A stretch of 27,018 nt of DNA from JBHHYN01 sp046757565 (GCA_046757565.1 JBHHYN010000026.1:1-27018), one strand, 5' to 3'. Numbered from the stretch's first letter, positions 1 through 8,221 are shown. Notes: generated by a model from the sequence alone, not told the origin. Translations and numbers: made by a program.

Positions 1-16
1 TGGTGCAATATACGGG

Positions 17-613
17 TTAACCGCTAAGGTTTACCCTGATATCACCAACAAGGTGTGCAAATATCCTCGACAGGGCCTTCCCGAAGGCCATGACGACCAT
101 TTCCATCTGTTCACCGTCCACTGCTGCCTGTTCGGAATACTCCCTAAGCAGGATCGGTCTATCCTGATCGGGCAGATCCACCCTGAAGTCAAGGGAGACG
201 TATACCACATCCGAATTTCCGTCATGACGCCTCTCAAAGCGTTTAATCCTGGCTGAAATGCGCAATTGCGCCGGCACATCAACGGCATCCAGCACCCGCG
301 GAGCCGCGTCAGCTGCTCTCAGATAGTCGATCAATTGATCACGCAGCAGGCGTGCCGGAGAATCCACCCAGTAATGATAATGGTATTGCCCAAGCTCAAT
401 ATCTGCTGCACCGGTTGTGTAAATCAGGGCCCGTTCCTGGTATAAGCCGTCGGCAATAAACTGCCGCACAAATATCGCGCCATCAATCAATCCTTTTCCC
501 GCCGATCCCGGCGCCGCTACCGGCAGGTGATAAAAGTGGTCCACAGGCAATGGCGGGCTCCCCGCACAACCCGTGACAAGCAAGCAGACCAGGATACCCG
601 GAACGAGACGCAT
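17..613 (-). CDS. PqiC/ABC_trans_aux-type outer-membrane lipoprotein of an MCE transporter
   Basis: This 198-residue protein begins with a lipoprotein signal peptide: a short hydrophobic stretch ending in the lipobox LVTGC, with Cys16 as the lipidated residue. The body resembles the ABC-type transport auxiliary lipoprotein family (PqiC/DUF330), with a typical early 'HFYHLP' motif and an alternating strand pattern. Such proteins sit at the outer membrane and are thought to receive lipid from an MCE tunnel protein. It is the last gene of the mlaE-mlaF-mlaD run; its ATG overlaps the mlaD stop by one base (TAATG), implying translational coupling. It probably fills the outer-membrane role that MlaA has in E. 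coli, since no mlaA or mlaC is present. The family call rests on signal peptide, context and general sequence pattern. Confidence 0.8.
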   Translation of the reverse strand: MRLVPGILVCLLVTGCAGSPPLPVDHFYHLPVAAPGSAGKGLIDGAIFVRQFIADGLYQERALIYTTGAADIELGQYHYHYWVDSPARLLRDQLIDYLRAADAAPRVLDAVDVPAQLRISARIKRFERRHDGNSDVVYVSLDFRVDLPDQDRPILLREYSEQAAVDGEQMEMVVMAFGKALSRIFAHLVGDIRVNLSG

Positions 614-1569
614 TACTCTGTCTCCCCGAGATCAGGTTGAGGAGACCCTCTAAGAAGTAATCCGGGGTTCTCCTTTATCTGCCTGGTGAATTCCTGCATG
701 TTCCTGCTGCTGCCCTCCATATGATGCGCCACCGCATTGATATGCTGTGACACCACATACAGGGATTTCTGCAGGTCCTTTACCAGGGTGCGGATATCGT
801 CATCATTGTTATCCACTACATTATCAAGTTTGGTCAGCAGGGTATCGAGCGATGCCCTCGATGCTTCCATGCGCTTCAGCAAACCACCCAGTTCATTCGA
901 GGCAACATCAAGATTTGTCAGCATCTGCTCAACATTCTGTTGATTGTCTTCATTGAGGAGATTAAGCAGGCGATCGGCACTTTCATTCAACTTCTCGAGC
1001 AGAGACGTTAATTGCTTTTCAAGGGGTTTCATGCCTTCCGATGCCACACCGATAAAATCCGTAGCGATCAGGTCAACCAGCTTGTTTATATTCTCAAGCA
1101 ACGGCCGCAGGCTGTCCCGGGTCAATGCCTGTATGTCCGCTGCGGTATCGTTGACCGTTGAGAAGATATCAGCTGCTTCCCGGCCGCGTATAAAATCATT
1201 CGGGCTCAAAAAAACCCTGCTCTCTCCCTCCCTGATATCAATGGCTGCTTCCGACAGGAAACCGGATTTAACGATTTCAGCAACACTGTCCCGGGGGATT
1301 TTCCAACCGCTAACCACACTCAGCATGATCCTGAATTGCATGCCGCCGGGCCCACGAACCGGCTCAAGCAACGCTACCTGTCCAATGTTGTAGCCTTCAT
1401 AGAGCACGGCTGTGCCGTGTTTGATCCCTTCCACGTCATGGTAGGAAACATAATATTGATCCGTCGGGCCGGTAGTACCCGTGATCCTGTATATGACGAT
1501 CAGAAATGCAAGAAACAATATCAGTACAAATGCACCGACAACAAAGTAGTTAACCGTATCGCGTTTCAT
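613..1569 (-). CDS. mlaD: MlaD-like MCE-domain substrate-binding protein
   Basis: This 318-residue protein has one N-terminal membrane anchor (about residues 8-30) followed by an MCE domain (about 35-115) with the characteristic 'VEGIKHGTAVLYEGYNIGQV' segment. A long helical, coiled-coil-like tail (about 140-300) rich in Leu, Asn and Asp follows. MCE proteins form hexameric rings in the periplasm that conduct phospholipids between inner-membrane permease and outer membrane. The tail is much longer than in E. coli MlaD (about 180 residues), which fits the MCE subtype that spans more of the periplasm and works with a PqiC-type lipoprotein rather than MlaC. It lies 14 bases after mlaF and overlaps the lipoprotein gene by one base. 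The symbol is by homology and context. Confidence 0.88.
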   Translation of the reverse strand: MKRDTVNYFVVGAFVLILFLAFLIVIYRITGTTGPTDQYYVSYHDVEGIKHGTAVLYEGYNIGQVALLEPVRGPGGMQFRIMLSVVSGWKIPRDSVAEIVKSGFLSEAAIDIREGESRVFLSPNDFIRGREAADIFSTVNDTAADIQALTRDSLRPLLENINKLVDLIATDFIGVASEGMKPLEKQLTSLLEKLNESADRLLNLLNEDNQQNVEQMLTNLDVASNELGGLLKRMEASRASLDTLLTKLDNVVDNNDDDIRTLVKDLQKSLYVVSQHINAVAHHMEGSSRNMQEFTRQIKENPGLLLRGSPQPDLGETE

Positions 1570-1583
1570 CGGTTATCCCGGGC

Positions 1584-2390
1584 TCACATTCCGGTTAAGC
1601 GCTGCAGGTATTCATCGGCCTGGATTTCCTGTCGATCCGGGCGCCGGTTCAACAAGGCCTGAATACGCTCATTATCGGAATTTTTTACTTCATCTACACT
1701 CCCGGTCATCAGGACACGGCCATCATCCAGTATCGTGATGCTGTCTGCGATGTTGAAGGCGCTTTCCAGTTCATGGGTCACAACAACAATGGTCATGTTC
1801 ATGACATCGCGCAGTTTCAGGATTAATTCATCGAGTTCCGCAGACACGACAGGGTCGAGTCCGGCAGACGGTTCATCGAAGAACATCAACTTCGGATCCA
1901 TGACAATGGCCCGTGCGACCGCGGCACGCTTAATCATGCCACCTGATAGCTGCGACGGCATGAGGTCCTCGAACCCGCCCAGATTGACGACTTCCAGTTT
2001 CATTCGCGACATGATACGCATGGTCCGTTCATCCAGCTGTCTCTGGTGCTCGCACAAAGGCAGTTGCACATTTTCACCAACCGTCATCGAACTCAATAGC
2101 GCGCCGCCCTGAAATGCCACACCGATGTCCTTGCGTAATTCAAGCATTTCCAGTGCACCAATGCGGGTAATGTCCTTCTCCAGTAACTTGATGCAGCCGC
2201 GTGACGGCGTACCCAGACCCAGCAGATAACGCAGTAATGTACTCTTGCCCGAGCCACTGCCCCCCATAATGATCCGGATCTCACCTTCAAGGACTGTCAG
2301 ATTAATCCCGTGCAGGATCTCGCGGTTACCATAATGGGTGACCAGCCCCTCCACTTCGATGGCCGGTTTGTGATCAATATGGTTCTGCAT
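1584..2390 (-). CDS. mlaF: MlaF-like ABC transporter ATP-binding protein
   Basis: This 268-residue ABC ATPase has all core motifs: Walker A GGSGSGKST (43-51), Q-loop Gln94, signature LSGGM (148-152), Walker B LMFFDEP (168-174) with catalytic Glu173, and switch His206 in VVTHE. The AFQGGALLSSMTVGENV segment is typical of MlaF. It powers lipid movement through the MlaE permease on the cytoplasmic face. The gene starts three bases after the mlaE stop and ends 14 bases before mlaD, so the set is co-transcribed. The C-terminal extension after about residue 235 resembles the MlaF tail that reaches the partner ATPase and helps dock the STAS protein MlaB in E. coli. That docking is inferred here, not seen. 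Confidence 0.92.
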   Translation of the reverse strand: MQNHIDHKPAIEVEGLVTHYGNREILHGINLTVLEGEIRIIMGGSGSGKSTLLRYLLGLGTPSRGCIKLLEKDITRIGALEMLELRKDIGVAFQGGALLSSMTVGENVQLPLCEHQRQLDERTMRIMSRMKLEVVNLGGFEDLMPSQLSGGMIKRAAVARAIVMDPKLMFFDEPSAGLDPVVSAELDELILKLRDVMNMTIVVVTHELESAFNIADSITILDDGRVLMTGSVDEVKNSDNERIQALLNRRPDRQEIQADEYLQRLTGM

Positions 2391-2393
2391 GAA

Positions 2394-3206
2394 TCACCGA
2401 TTCAGGAAATAGGTAATGATCATATCGGCGATGACGATATATGAAATCGACAGTACCACGGAGCGGGTGGTAGCGCGTCCAACCCCTTCTGCGCCTCCAC
2501 TAACGGAAAAACCATTCGTCACACCTGCCAGGACGATGATAATGGCAAACAATGCACTCTTCTCCAGACCCTGCATGACATCATTGACCGTTAATATGTC
2601 CAGGGTCTGAATGGCGTAGGAATGATAGCCAAGCCCGATTTCAATCGCCGTATACACGGCGCCGCCCAGCATCCCGGCCAGGTCCGAAAAAAAAGTCAGC
2701 ACCGGGACCATGATGAGCATGGCCAGCAATGCCGGGGAAACGAGATAACGGACCGGATTGATTCCCATCACTCGCAAGGCATCCACTTCCTGGTTGACCT
2801 GCATGCTGCCAATGCGGGCGGCCAGGGCCGATCCGGTGCGCCCGGCAATCACTATTCCGGTCAGCAGGGAACCGAATTCACGCGTGATGGAAAGGGCAAC
2901 ACCCGACACAACCTGGGATTCCGCACCAAAGATTCTGAGATTGTAAATGATCTGTATGGCCAGCATTACGCCAATGGCAAATGACAGGATAAAGACTATG
3001 GGGGCCGCCGCAACACCGACACTCATCATCTGCACGAATACGGCGGGCAGTCGTACCGGCTGGTGCAAAAACCGGCCGGCAACGATCCAGAACAGACTCT
3101 CAGCCAGAAGGGCTATGCTATAACCCGCCTCCTCAACCGCCTGGACGCTGACTTGCCCTACTCGTTCAATCGTTACATGGAAGGGATTGGAGGAAGTCTC
3201 AGCCAT
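2394..3206 (-). CDS. mlaE: MlaE-like lipid ABC transporter permease
   Basis: This MlaE-family permease of about 270 residues has several membrane helices and the family motif region 'REFGSLLTGIVIAGRTGSA' followed by 'EVDALRVMGINPVRYLVSP'. It forms the inner-membrane core of an MCE lipid transporter with MlaF and MlaD. I chose the ATG at 3206; the open frame continues upstream to a TTG at 3266, but the resulting length fits the family better. The chosen start overlaps the end of the STAS gene (ATGGCTGA), so the two are translationally coupled. An AGGAGG sequence lies directly against this ATG, which is closer than ideal for a ribosome site, so the start is uncertain. The close coupling to a STAS gene matters because E. 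coli MlaB is a STAS protein. Confidence 0.88.
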   Translation of the reverse strand: MAETSSNPFHVTIERVGQVSVQAVEEAGYSIALLAESLFWIVAGRFLHQPVRLPAVFVQMMSVGVAAAPIVFILSFAIGVMLAIQIIYNLRIFGAESQVVSGVALSITREFGSLLTGIVIAGRTGSALAARIGSMQVNQEVDALRVMGINPVRYLVSPALLAMLIMVPVLTFFSDLAGMLGGAVYTAIEIGLGYHSYAIQTLDILTVNDVMQGLEKSALFAIIIVLAGVTNGFSVSGGAEGVGRATTRSVVLSISYIVIADMIITYFLNR

Positions 3207-3531
3207 CCTCCTGCAGGCGCTCCTCCACATTCTCATGTATGGGAAATACCTTGTCCAGACGGGCAAGTTGCAGGACGTTCATGGCAGTATCGCTGACACT
3301 GACAAGTCCGAACCTCAGGTCCTTCTTTTTTGCCGTCTGATAACCCTCTACCAGGCTGGCCACTCCTGAACTGTCTATATAGGTTACACGGGACAGGTCC
3401 ACCAGCAGATGTTTTTTATTCTCCAGACAATTGAGTATCTGTTTTCTCGCATCGGGCGAACAGGATAAATCAACCTCCCCTTCCAGTTCGATGACCGTGT
3501 AGCTGCCATCCTCTCTCATGTTATATTTCAT
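3199..3531 (-). CDS. STAS-domain protein, anti-anti-sigma-factor-like / possible MlaB equivalent
   Basis: This 110-residue single STAS domain has the SpoIIAA-type core 'DLSRVTYIDSSGVASLVEG'. Ser54 and Ser55 in the Asp-Ser-Ser-Gly motif are at the position phosphorylated by anti-sigma kinases in SpoIIAA/RsbV; E. coli MlaB has a Thr near the same place. Upstream lie an RsbW-like kinase and a SpoIIE-type phosphatase, so the three form a full partner-switching set. Downstream the gene overlaps mlaE. It may therefore be an anti-anti-sigma factor, an MlaB-like regulatory subunit of the transporter, or a link between the two. It lies 50 bases from the kinase gene; the ATG at 3519 is an alternative start. 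The STAS call is firm and the role is inferred. Confidence 0.88.
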   Translation of the reverse strand: MKYNMREDGSYTVIELEGEVDLSCSPDARKQILNCLENKKHLLVDLSRVTYIDSSGVASLVEGYQTAKKKDLRFGLVSVSDTAMNVLQLARLDKVFPIHENVEERLQEDG

Positions 3532-3581
3532 CTCGGGTTCTCTGTCTGTTTTATGACCATATGCCGCTCGCCGGGGGCGCC

Positions 3582-3998
3582 TCAGTTAATTTTCTTTTTC
3601 ATTTCAAGGTAATTCCCGGCCCCCTTATCAAGATGTCCCATCTCACAGCCATCCATGATCTCCCTGATGAAGTGAACGCCTAACCCACCCGGCCGTACAT
3701 CGTCCAGTTCCCGCGGGTTCACATTATCCAGATCGACAGGTTCAGCATAGTCCAGCAACCGGAACACTATCTGCGATCCATTATTGTGTATTTCCAGAAC
3801 AATTTCACCTGATTCATCTCCTTTATAGGCATGCTGAATCACATTCATGCAGGCTTCATTGACCGCAATCACCAGTTTCTCGCCAAGATCCTCATTACAC
3901 CCGACTTCTTCGGCAACGCGTTTCACCAGGGCGCGCACCAGGCACAATCGCTCCGGTTTGGCGGAAAACCGTATTTCAAAAAGTTGTTCCGGTTTCAT
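3582..3998 (-). CDS. RsbW/SpoIIAB-like serine kinase (HATPase_c_2), putative anti-sigma factor
   Basis: This 138-residue protein is a compact GHKL ATPase: N-box 'AVNEACMNVIQHAYKG' with Glu48, Asn52 and His56, the Asp83 region 'LDYAEPVD', and the glycine lid 'PGGLGVHFIREIMD' (about 103-116). The family phosphorylates STAS partners on Ser/Thr and may bind a sigma factor when the STAS partner is modified. No dedicated sigma gene is present, which raises the chance that the output is something else. The ATG at 3998 is preferred over a TTG twelve bases upstream because it overlaps the phosphatase stop as TAATG with an AGGA sequence just ahead. It is placed between the phosphatase gene and the STAS gene. 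Confidence 0.88.
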   Translation of the reverse strand: MKPEQLFEIRFSAKPERLCLVRALVKRVAEEVGCNEDLGEKLVIAVNEACMNVIQHAYKGDESGEIVLEIHNNGSQIVFRLLDYAEPVDLDNVNPRELDDVRPGGLGVHFIREIMDGCEMGHLDKGAGNYLEMKKKIN

Positions 3999-5275
3999 TA
4001 CGTCCTGCAATCAATTAACACCAGGGTAATATCATCGTGCTGACTGATATCAGGCCGCCTTATTTCCGCAATAATGCCTTCCAGACGTTCCCGTGCAGTC
4101 ACCTTGGAACTGGATTGGATCAACGCAATCAACCCCGCCACATCAAGCTGCCGGTTGTGTTCATCGAGACTCTCGGTCACACCGTCCGTGAAGATATACA
4201 GGCAGCCACCATCCATTGGTATCGTGGTAACAGGAAACTCGGCGCCGGAAACGATACCCAGCGGCGGGGCGGTCGCGTGAATTTCTTCAAATTCCCCACT
4301 ACGATTGTGAAACAGTGGCGGCTGATGTCCTGCATTCGCCAGCATGATAGTGCCGGCTGTCCGATCGATAAATCCCGATACAATCGTAATAAACATGCCG
4401 TGGGATGCGGTCTCGCAGATTTCATCATTGACACGCGCCAGATGTTCACCCGGATCATCCATGTCCTTGGCCAGATGATGCAACAGGCTGCTCGCCTTGG
4501 CCATCAACAGTGCCGCATTCATCCCTTTACCGGAGACATCGGCAAGGTTGAAATATATCAGGCCGTCGTCACGCAGAAAAAAATCATAGAAATCACCGGA
4601 AACCTCCCGCGCCGGAACGTTCATGCCAATAACAGGGAGATCTCTGTCGTGATCATCCGGCAGCAGACTCATCTGGATTTCCCTTGCCAATTCCAGTTCC
4701 TTCTGCATGCGCTCCTGCTCGACGAGTTTATCCGCCATGTTTGCATTGTGGATAGCCAGAGATGCGGCGGATGCAAGGGCCGTAACAAAATGGCGGTCCT
4801 GGTCATCGAACAAACCACTCCCCCCCCTTTTGTTGATAAGTTCCAGGGCGCCAATACAGTTGTCCTTGATTATCAGCGGCGCACACAGGATGGAACGGGT
4901 AACGAAACCCGTATCCTGATCGACGTTCTGGGCGAAATTCGGATCCTTACTGACATCCCGGACCATTTGACAGCACTTCTTCATGACCGTTGTCCCAACA
5001 ATCCCCTTCGATGCAGGCAGGCGAAGTCCTGTTATGTCGACCGGCCCTGCACAACCACGGCAGATGAGTTCGGTTGCTTCATTCTCAAGAAGGAATATCG
5101 AAGAGGCCTCCGCATCCAGATATTCCATGAACCGCTCAAGTGCATTTTGCAGGGTGTCGTTAACATCCAGTGAAAAGGCAAACGACTGGGTGATCTCAGC
5201 CAGCAGACCCAGCTGTTCTTCCAGCGAGTGTTCATCACCTTGCTCAAACAGCTTGTGGACATTCCTGGCCGGCAT
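3998..5275 (-). CDS. GAF-domain PP2C/SpoIIE-type serine phosphatase
   Basis: This 425-residue protein has an N-terminal GAF sensor domain (about 25-178), a helical linker with 'ELELAREIQMSLLP' (about 193-206), and a SpoIIE/RsbU-type PP2C domain (about 210-423). Metal-binding and catalytic motifs are intact: EVSGDFYD (Asp228), DVSGKG (246-251), NAGHQPP (314-320), FTDG (362-365) and HDDITL (413-418). Such enzymes remove phosphate from STAS proteins, resetting partner switches in response to a signal sensed by GAF. It overlaps DUF1841 upstream and the kinase downstream, both as TAATG. I prefer the ATG at 5275, which has GGGAGA eight bases ahead, over the in-frame ATG at 5296. The GAF ligand cannot be told from the sequence. 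Confidence 0.93.
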   Translation of the reverse strand: MPARNVHKLFEQGDEHSLEEQLGLLAEITQSFAFSLDVNDTLQNALERFMEYLDAEASSIFLLENEATELICRGCAGPVDITGLRLPASKGIVGTTVMKKCCQMVRDVSKDPNFAQNVDQDTGFVTRSILCAPLIIKDNCIGALELINKRGGSGLFDDQDRHFVTALASAASLAIHNANMADKLVEQERMQKELELAREIQMSLLPDDHDRDLPVIGMNVPAREVSGDFYDFFLRDDGLIYFNLADVSGKGMNAALLMAKASSLLHHLAKDMDDPGEHLARVNDEICETASHGMFITIVSGFIDRTAGTIMLANAGHQPPLFHNRSGEFEEIHATAPPLGIVSGAEFPVTTIPMDGGCLYIFTDGVTESLDEHNRQLDVAGLIALIQSSSKVTARERLEGIIAEIRRPDISQHDDITLVLIDCRT

Positions 5276-5703
5276 TAGTCGATTCTCCCGATACATTCCA
5301 GATAGGCATTATCGTCCGGCAGGGTGTTATTTCTTTGCGCAACCCACAGTGCCTCTCCCAAACACTCCATCATCCTGTGTTCAAGCTCATGGGCGCTGGA
5401 AAACCTGCCATTGAGTAATAACCGGTAACGCTCCTTGATCCCCGCAGGCCGGTCAGTCCCTACCTGTTCTTTAATGGCAATGTGCATCCCCATATGTAAA
5501 AAAGGATTGCTGATCCCGCGTTCCGGTGCAAAATCCAGATCCAGACTCTCTTCTTCATGCTCTAAATACCCATGATATTCCGGATGCTCCAGTATAACCT
5601 CTAGTACCAGTTGTTCCAGTGGTTCCAGACCGCCGGCAGTCATATATTTTTTCCAGACATTGATGAAGAAGCGCCGCCCGCTGTCTCTGTCCCGGATAAA
5701 CAC
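5275..5703 (-). CDS. DUF1841 family protein
   Basis: This 142-residue protein matches the DUF1841 family of beta- and gammaproteobacteria. The hallmarks are an N-terminal 'RRFFINVWKKY', then 'LEPLEQLVLEVILEHPEYH', 'NPFLHMGMHIAIKEQV..DRPAGI', and C-terminal 'HRMMECLGEALWVAQRNN'. Its biochemical role is unknown. The GTG start at 5703 is supported because family members begin with a short Met-Phe stretch before the RRFF motif. It lies nine bases after nth and overlaps the phosphatase gene, so it is in the same transcription unit. Adjacency to nth is, from memory, common for this family. There is no signal peptide or membrane segment, so it is probably cytoplasmic. Confidence 0.87.
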   Translation of the reverse strand: MFIRDRDSGRRFFINVWKKYMTAGGLEPLEQLVLEVILEHPEYHGYLEHEEESLDLDFAPERGISNPFLHMGMHIAIKEQVGTDRPAGIKERYRLLLNGRFSSAHELEHRMMECLGEALWVAQRNNTLPDDNAYLECIGRID

Positions 5704-5712
5704 TGTCCTGCC

Positions 5713-6369
5713 CTATATATGGACCGTTGCCTGCCGGCACTTACTCTTTTGCCGCCATTCACAGAGATCCCGGATCATGCATTCGCCACATTTCGGCTTG
5801 CGTGCCATACAGATATAACGGCCATGCAGGATTAACCAATGGTGGGCATTTTTCCGGAATTGTTTCGGGACTAATTTGAGCAGTTTCCGCTCAACCTCAA
5901 GGACATTTTTCCCGGGGGCAATAGCGGTACGGTTCGCCACCCTGAATATATGTGTATCCACTGCAATGGTGGGATGTCCGAATGCCGTGTTCAGGATTAC
6001 ATTTGCTGTCTTTCTGCCGACCCCGGGCAGGGCCTGCAAAGACACACTGTCCTCAGGGACCCGGCTGTTATGTTGTTCTACAAGCATCTTGCAGGTCTTT
6101 ATAATGTTTTCGGCCTTGGAATTATACAGACCGATACTTTTTATATAGCTTTTTAATCTCCTGATACCCAGCTTGATAATTGCTTCAGGGCTGTTGGCAA
6201 CGGCAAATAACTCGCTGGTCGAACTGTTGACACTGACATCCGTCGCCTGGGCGGAAAGGATTACCGCTACCAGAAGTTCAAATGGGCTCGAATATTTGAG
6301 TTCAGTGGCAGGCTGCGGATTTTGCGCCCGTAGCCTCTCGAAGATTGCGATTCGTTTTTCTCTGTTCAA
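5713..6369 (-). CDS. nth: Endonuclease III (base-excision DNA glycosylase/AP lyase)
   Basis: This 218-residue protein is a complete endonuclease III. The helix-hairpin-helix LPGVGRKTA (114-122) contains catalytic Lys120, and AVDTHIFRV supplies catalytic Asp138. Four cysteines in C-x6-C-x2-C-x5-C spacing (187, 194, 197, 203) bind a [4Fe-4S] cluster. The enzyme removes oxidised pyrimidines and cleaves the abasic site. Length and motifs match the E. coli enzyme closely. The gene starts 24 bases after rnfE, the same neighbour order as in enteric rsx/rnf operons, but here no other rnf gene precedes it. A short tail after the last cysteine is basic and poorly conserved. Confidence 0.97.
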   Translation of the reverse strand: MNREKRIAIFERLRAQNPQPATELKYSSPFELLVAVILSAQATDVSVNSSTSELFAVANSPEAIIKLGIRRLKSYIKSIGLYNSKAENIIKTCKMLVEQHNSRVPEDSVSLQALPGVGRKTANVILNTAFGHPTIAVDTHIFRVANRTAIAPGKNVLEVERKLLKLVPKQFRKNAHHWLILHGRYICMARKPKCGECMIRDLCEWRQKSKCRQATVHI

Positions 6370-6393
6370 TCTTTCTTACCGGGACAGTATCTT

Positions 6394-7014
6394 TCACTCC
6401 ATGATCCTGCGCCCGGCAGAATATGAGTCGCAGGCAAAGTTGATGGCTGCTATCAACAGACCAAGGAGCAACAATGCGCCAGGCGTCATTGTCATGACAG
6501 TCAGTCCGGTCTCTCCGCTGAATAAGGTGATGGTCAAATCCTGTGCTGACGGACCAAACAGTAATCCGGCCCGCCGAAACAGAGTCCCAAAACCAATTAC
6601 CTCGCGCAGGGCGCCTGTTGTAGTAACAATAAACAGAACAACGAGTCCGGCCATCAGGCTATCCGGTAAAGCAGAAGAGAGCCGACGCCGTAGTGCTACT
6701 TCTTCAAGACGGGCAAGCAACAAGGAGTTTACTGCAATCAGGGGAATATATATCCCGAGTGTTTCGCCCAACCCGTAAAAAAAGGTCTGTATGAACAGGT
6801 GGATAACAGTGATAAAGGTCGCACTGATCAGCAGGATTGCCGGCAGGCGTATCCGGTAAGGAATGAAACCGCGCAAAGCGGACACGGTAGACATGGTCAA
6901 TATCAACACTGACATAACCAGCAGACCCATTGCAAACCCGCTGATCAAGGTCACACTGACGGCGAGCAGAGGACAAAGTCCTGCCGCCTGGATGAGCATG
7001 GAACTCTTTTGCAC
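6394..7014 (-). CDS. rnfE: RnfE/RsxE-like electron transport complex subunit (orphan)
   Basis: This 206-residue protein has about six hydrophobic helices and matches RnfE/RsxE: 'GLCPLLAVS', 'PYRIRLPAILLI', 'LGIYIPLIAVNSLLLARLEEVA' and 'TTGALREVIGFGTLF'. RnfE is a membrane subunit of the Rnf/Rsx complex, which moves electrons between ferredoxin and NAD(H) or reduces the SoxR iron-sulfur cluster. The start is probably the GTG at 7014, with GGAAG seven bases ahead; ATG at 6999 is possible. The N-terminus is about 15 residues shorter than E. coli RsxE. Enteric operons read rsxABCDGE-nth; here rnfABCDG are absent and a divergent gene begins 142 bases upstream. Whether the other subunits lie elsewhere cannot be seen. 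Confidence 0.85.
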   Translation of the reverse strand: MQKSSMLIQAAGLCPLLAVSVTLISGFAMGLLVMSVLILTMSTVSALRGFIPYRIRLPAILLISATFITVIHLFIQTFFYGLGETLGIYIPLIAVNSLLLARLEEVALRRRLSSALPDSLMAGLVVLFIVTTTGALREVIGFGTLFRRAGLLFGPSAQDLTITLFSGETGLTVMTMTPGALLLLGLLIAAINFACDSYSAGRRIME

Positions 7015-7061
7015 AGGAATGCTTCCGTTAATATCTATGTAATAATAAGTTTATCTTATCG

Positions 7062-7080
7062 AGGAGTCTGCCGGACTCCT
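7062..7080. other. Perfect inverted repeat in the divergent rnfE/UPF0104 intergenic region
   Basis: A 7-bp perfect inverted repeat, AGGAGTC and GACTCCT separated by five bases, lies midway in the 142-base gap between two divergent genes. Neither strand has a T-run after it, so it is not an intrinsic terminator. It could be an operator shared by both genes. No known regulator site is matched. Confidence 0.4.
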
Positions 7081-7156
7081 GGCCACACCTTAAACAGTCA
7101 GTGTAACAAACACGTGCCATTGTGAATAATCCATTTATACCCTTTCCGGCCATACA

Positions 7157-8221
7157 ATGGCTGACATACAATGCTCCTTTTGTGTGCGCCATGACACTGT
7201 AGATATGATCACCACCTTTAAAAGAACGAGTTATCTGATTGGACTCGGTGGATTGCTGCTGTTTGTATTATTGATCGCCTATCAGGGTATCGGCGCCGTG
7301 AGCGATGCCCTGTTGACTGCCGGTTGGGGCCTGATCTGGATCACTCTGTTCCACCTGGTCCCGCTTGTCATCGACGCATACGGCTGGCAGTGCCTGTTAT
7401 TCAGGGAACACCGGAAGGGGGTTGCTGCATTGAGCTGGATGCGTTGGATCAGCGAGGCGGCAAACAACCTGCTCCCGGTCGCCCAGATCGGCGGTCATGT
7501 GCTGCGTGCAAGGCTGTTAAACCGGGCCGGCGTCCCTGCTGCAATCGGCGGCGCCAGCGTGGTAGTTGATGTAACCGCTGGGGTGGTAAGCCAGATTGTG
7601 TTTGCCATGACAGGAGTACTGCTTTTTCTAAACTACCAGTTGCCCGCTAACACTATTTGGTATCTGCTTGCGGGAGTCGCTTCCTTTGCGCTGTTAATCT
7701 ATGCATTTTATTTTACCCAGCGGCGTGGCCTGTTTTTCCGCCTGGCACACGGTTTTGAACGTGTGCTGGGAAACAGGGATACGGGCACATTAAGTAACAA
7801 TGCGGAGGAGCTTGATCGGGTCATCGGTGAAATTTACGATACAAGATGGACTTTCTGGATCGCATGTACGGTGCGCCTGCTGGGCTGGGTAGCAGGCGCA
7901 GGTGAAGTCTGGCTGGCGCTCTATTTTATTCAACAACCGGTGACACCGGGGGAGGCATTGATGCTGGAATGCCTGGGGCAGGCCGTGCGTAGCGCGGCAT
8001 TTGCCGTACCAGGCGCCCTGGGGGTCCAGGAAGGCGGGTATCTTCTGTTTTCGGTCAGTATCGGGATTGCCCCGGAAATCGGTCTGGCCCTTTCCCTAAT
8101 CAAACGAGTCAGGGAACTTTTGCTCGGCCTTCCCGGGCTTCTGGTCTGGCAGATACTTGAAGGGAGGAATTTTCTCCAACGGCAGAGGGGATTAACCCCG
8201 AATGCCGACAGTGATGAGTGA
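7157..8221 (+). CDS. UPF0104 / lysylphosphatidylglycerol synthase TM-domain family membrane protein (HpnL-like)
   Basis: This 354-residue integral membrane protein has about seven or eight predicted helices and resembles the flippase-like domain of the lysylphosphatidylglycerol synthase/UPF0104 family (AglD/HpnL-type). Visible family-like segments are 'SEAANNLLPVAQIGGHVLRARLL' and 'FAVPGALGVQEGGYLL....IAPEIGLALSLIKRVRELLLGLPGL'. The catalytic transferase domain of MprF is absent, so it is more likely a lipid translocation or export factor than an aminoacyl transferase. The start is uncertain: ATG at 7157 gives the full length, but an ATG at 7205 sits just before the first helix and no clear ribosome site is seen for either. 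It is followed after 171 bases by a CDP-alcohol phosphatidyltransferase gene on the same strand. Confidence 0.82.
   Translation: MADIQCSFCVRHDTVDMITTFKRTSYLIGLGGLLLFVLLIAYQGIGAVSDALLTAGWGLIWITLFHLVPLVIDAYGWQCLLFREHRKGVAALSWMRWISEAANNLLPVAQIGGHVLRARLLNRAGVPAAIGGASVVVDVTAGVVSQIVFAMTGVLLFLNYQLPANTIWYLLAGVASFALLIYAFYFTQRRGLFFRLAHGFERVLGNRDTGTLSNNAEELDRVIGEIYDTRWTFWIACTVRLLGWVAGAGEVWLALYFIQQPVTPGEALMLECLGQAVRSAAFAVPGALGVQEGGYLLFSVSIGIAPEIGLALSLIKRVRELLLGLPGLLVWQILEGRNFLQRQRGLTPNADSDE

Noticed and set aside
4037..5173. 378-residue open frame on the plus strand
   Set aside because: It lies wholly opposite the GAF-SpoIIE gene, which has intact motifs and coupled junctions. The antisense translation resembles no family.
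6173..6778. 201-residue open frame on the plus strand
   Set aside because: Antisense to nth and rnfE, rich in Ser and Arg as expected for a shadow frame, with no family pattern.
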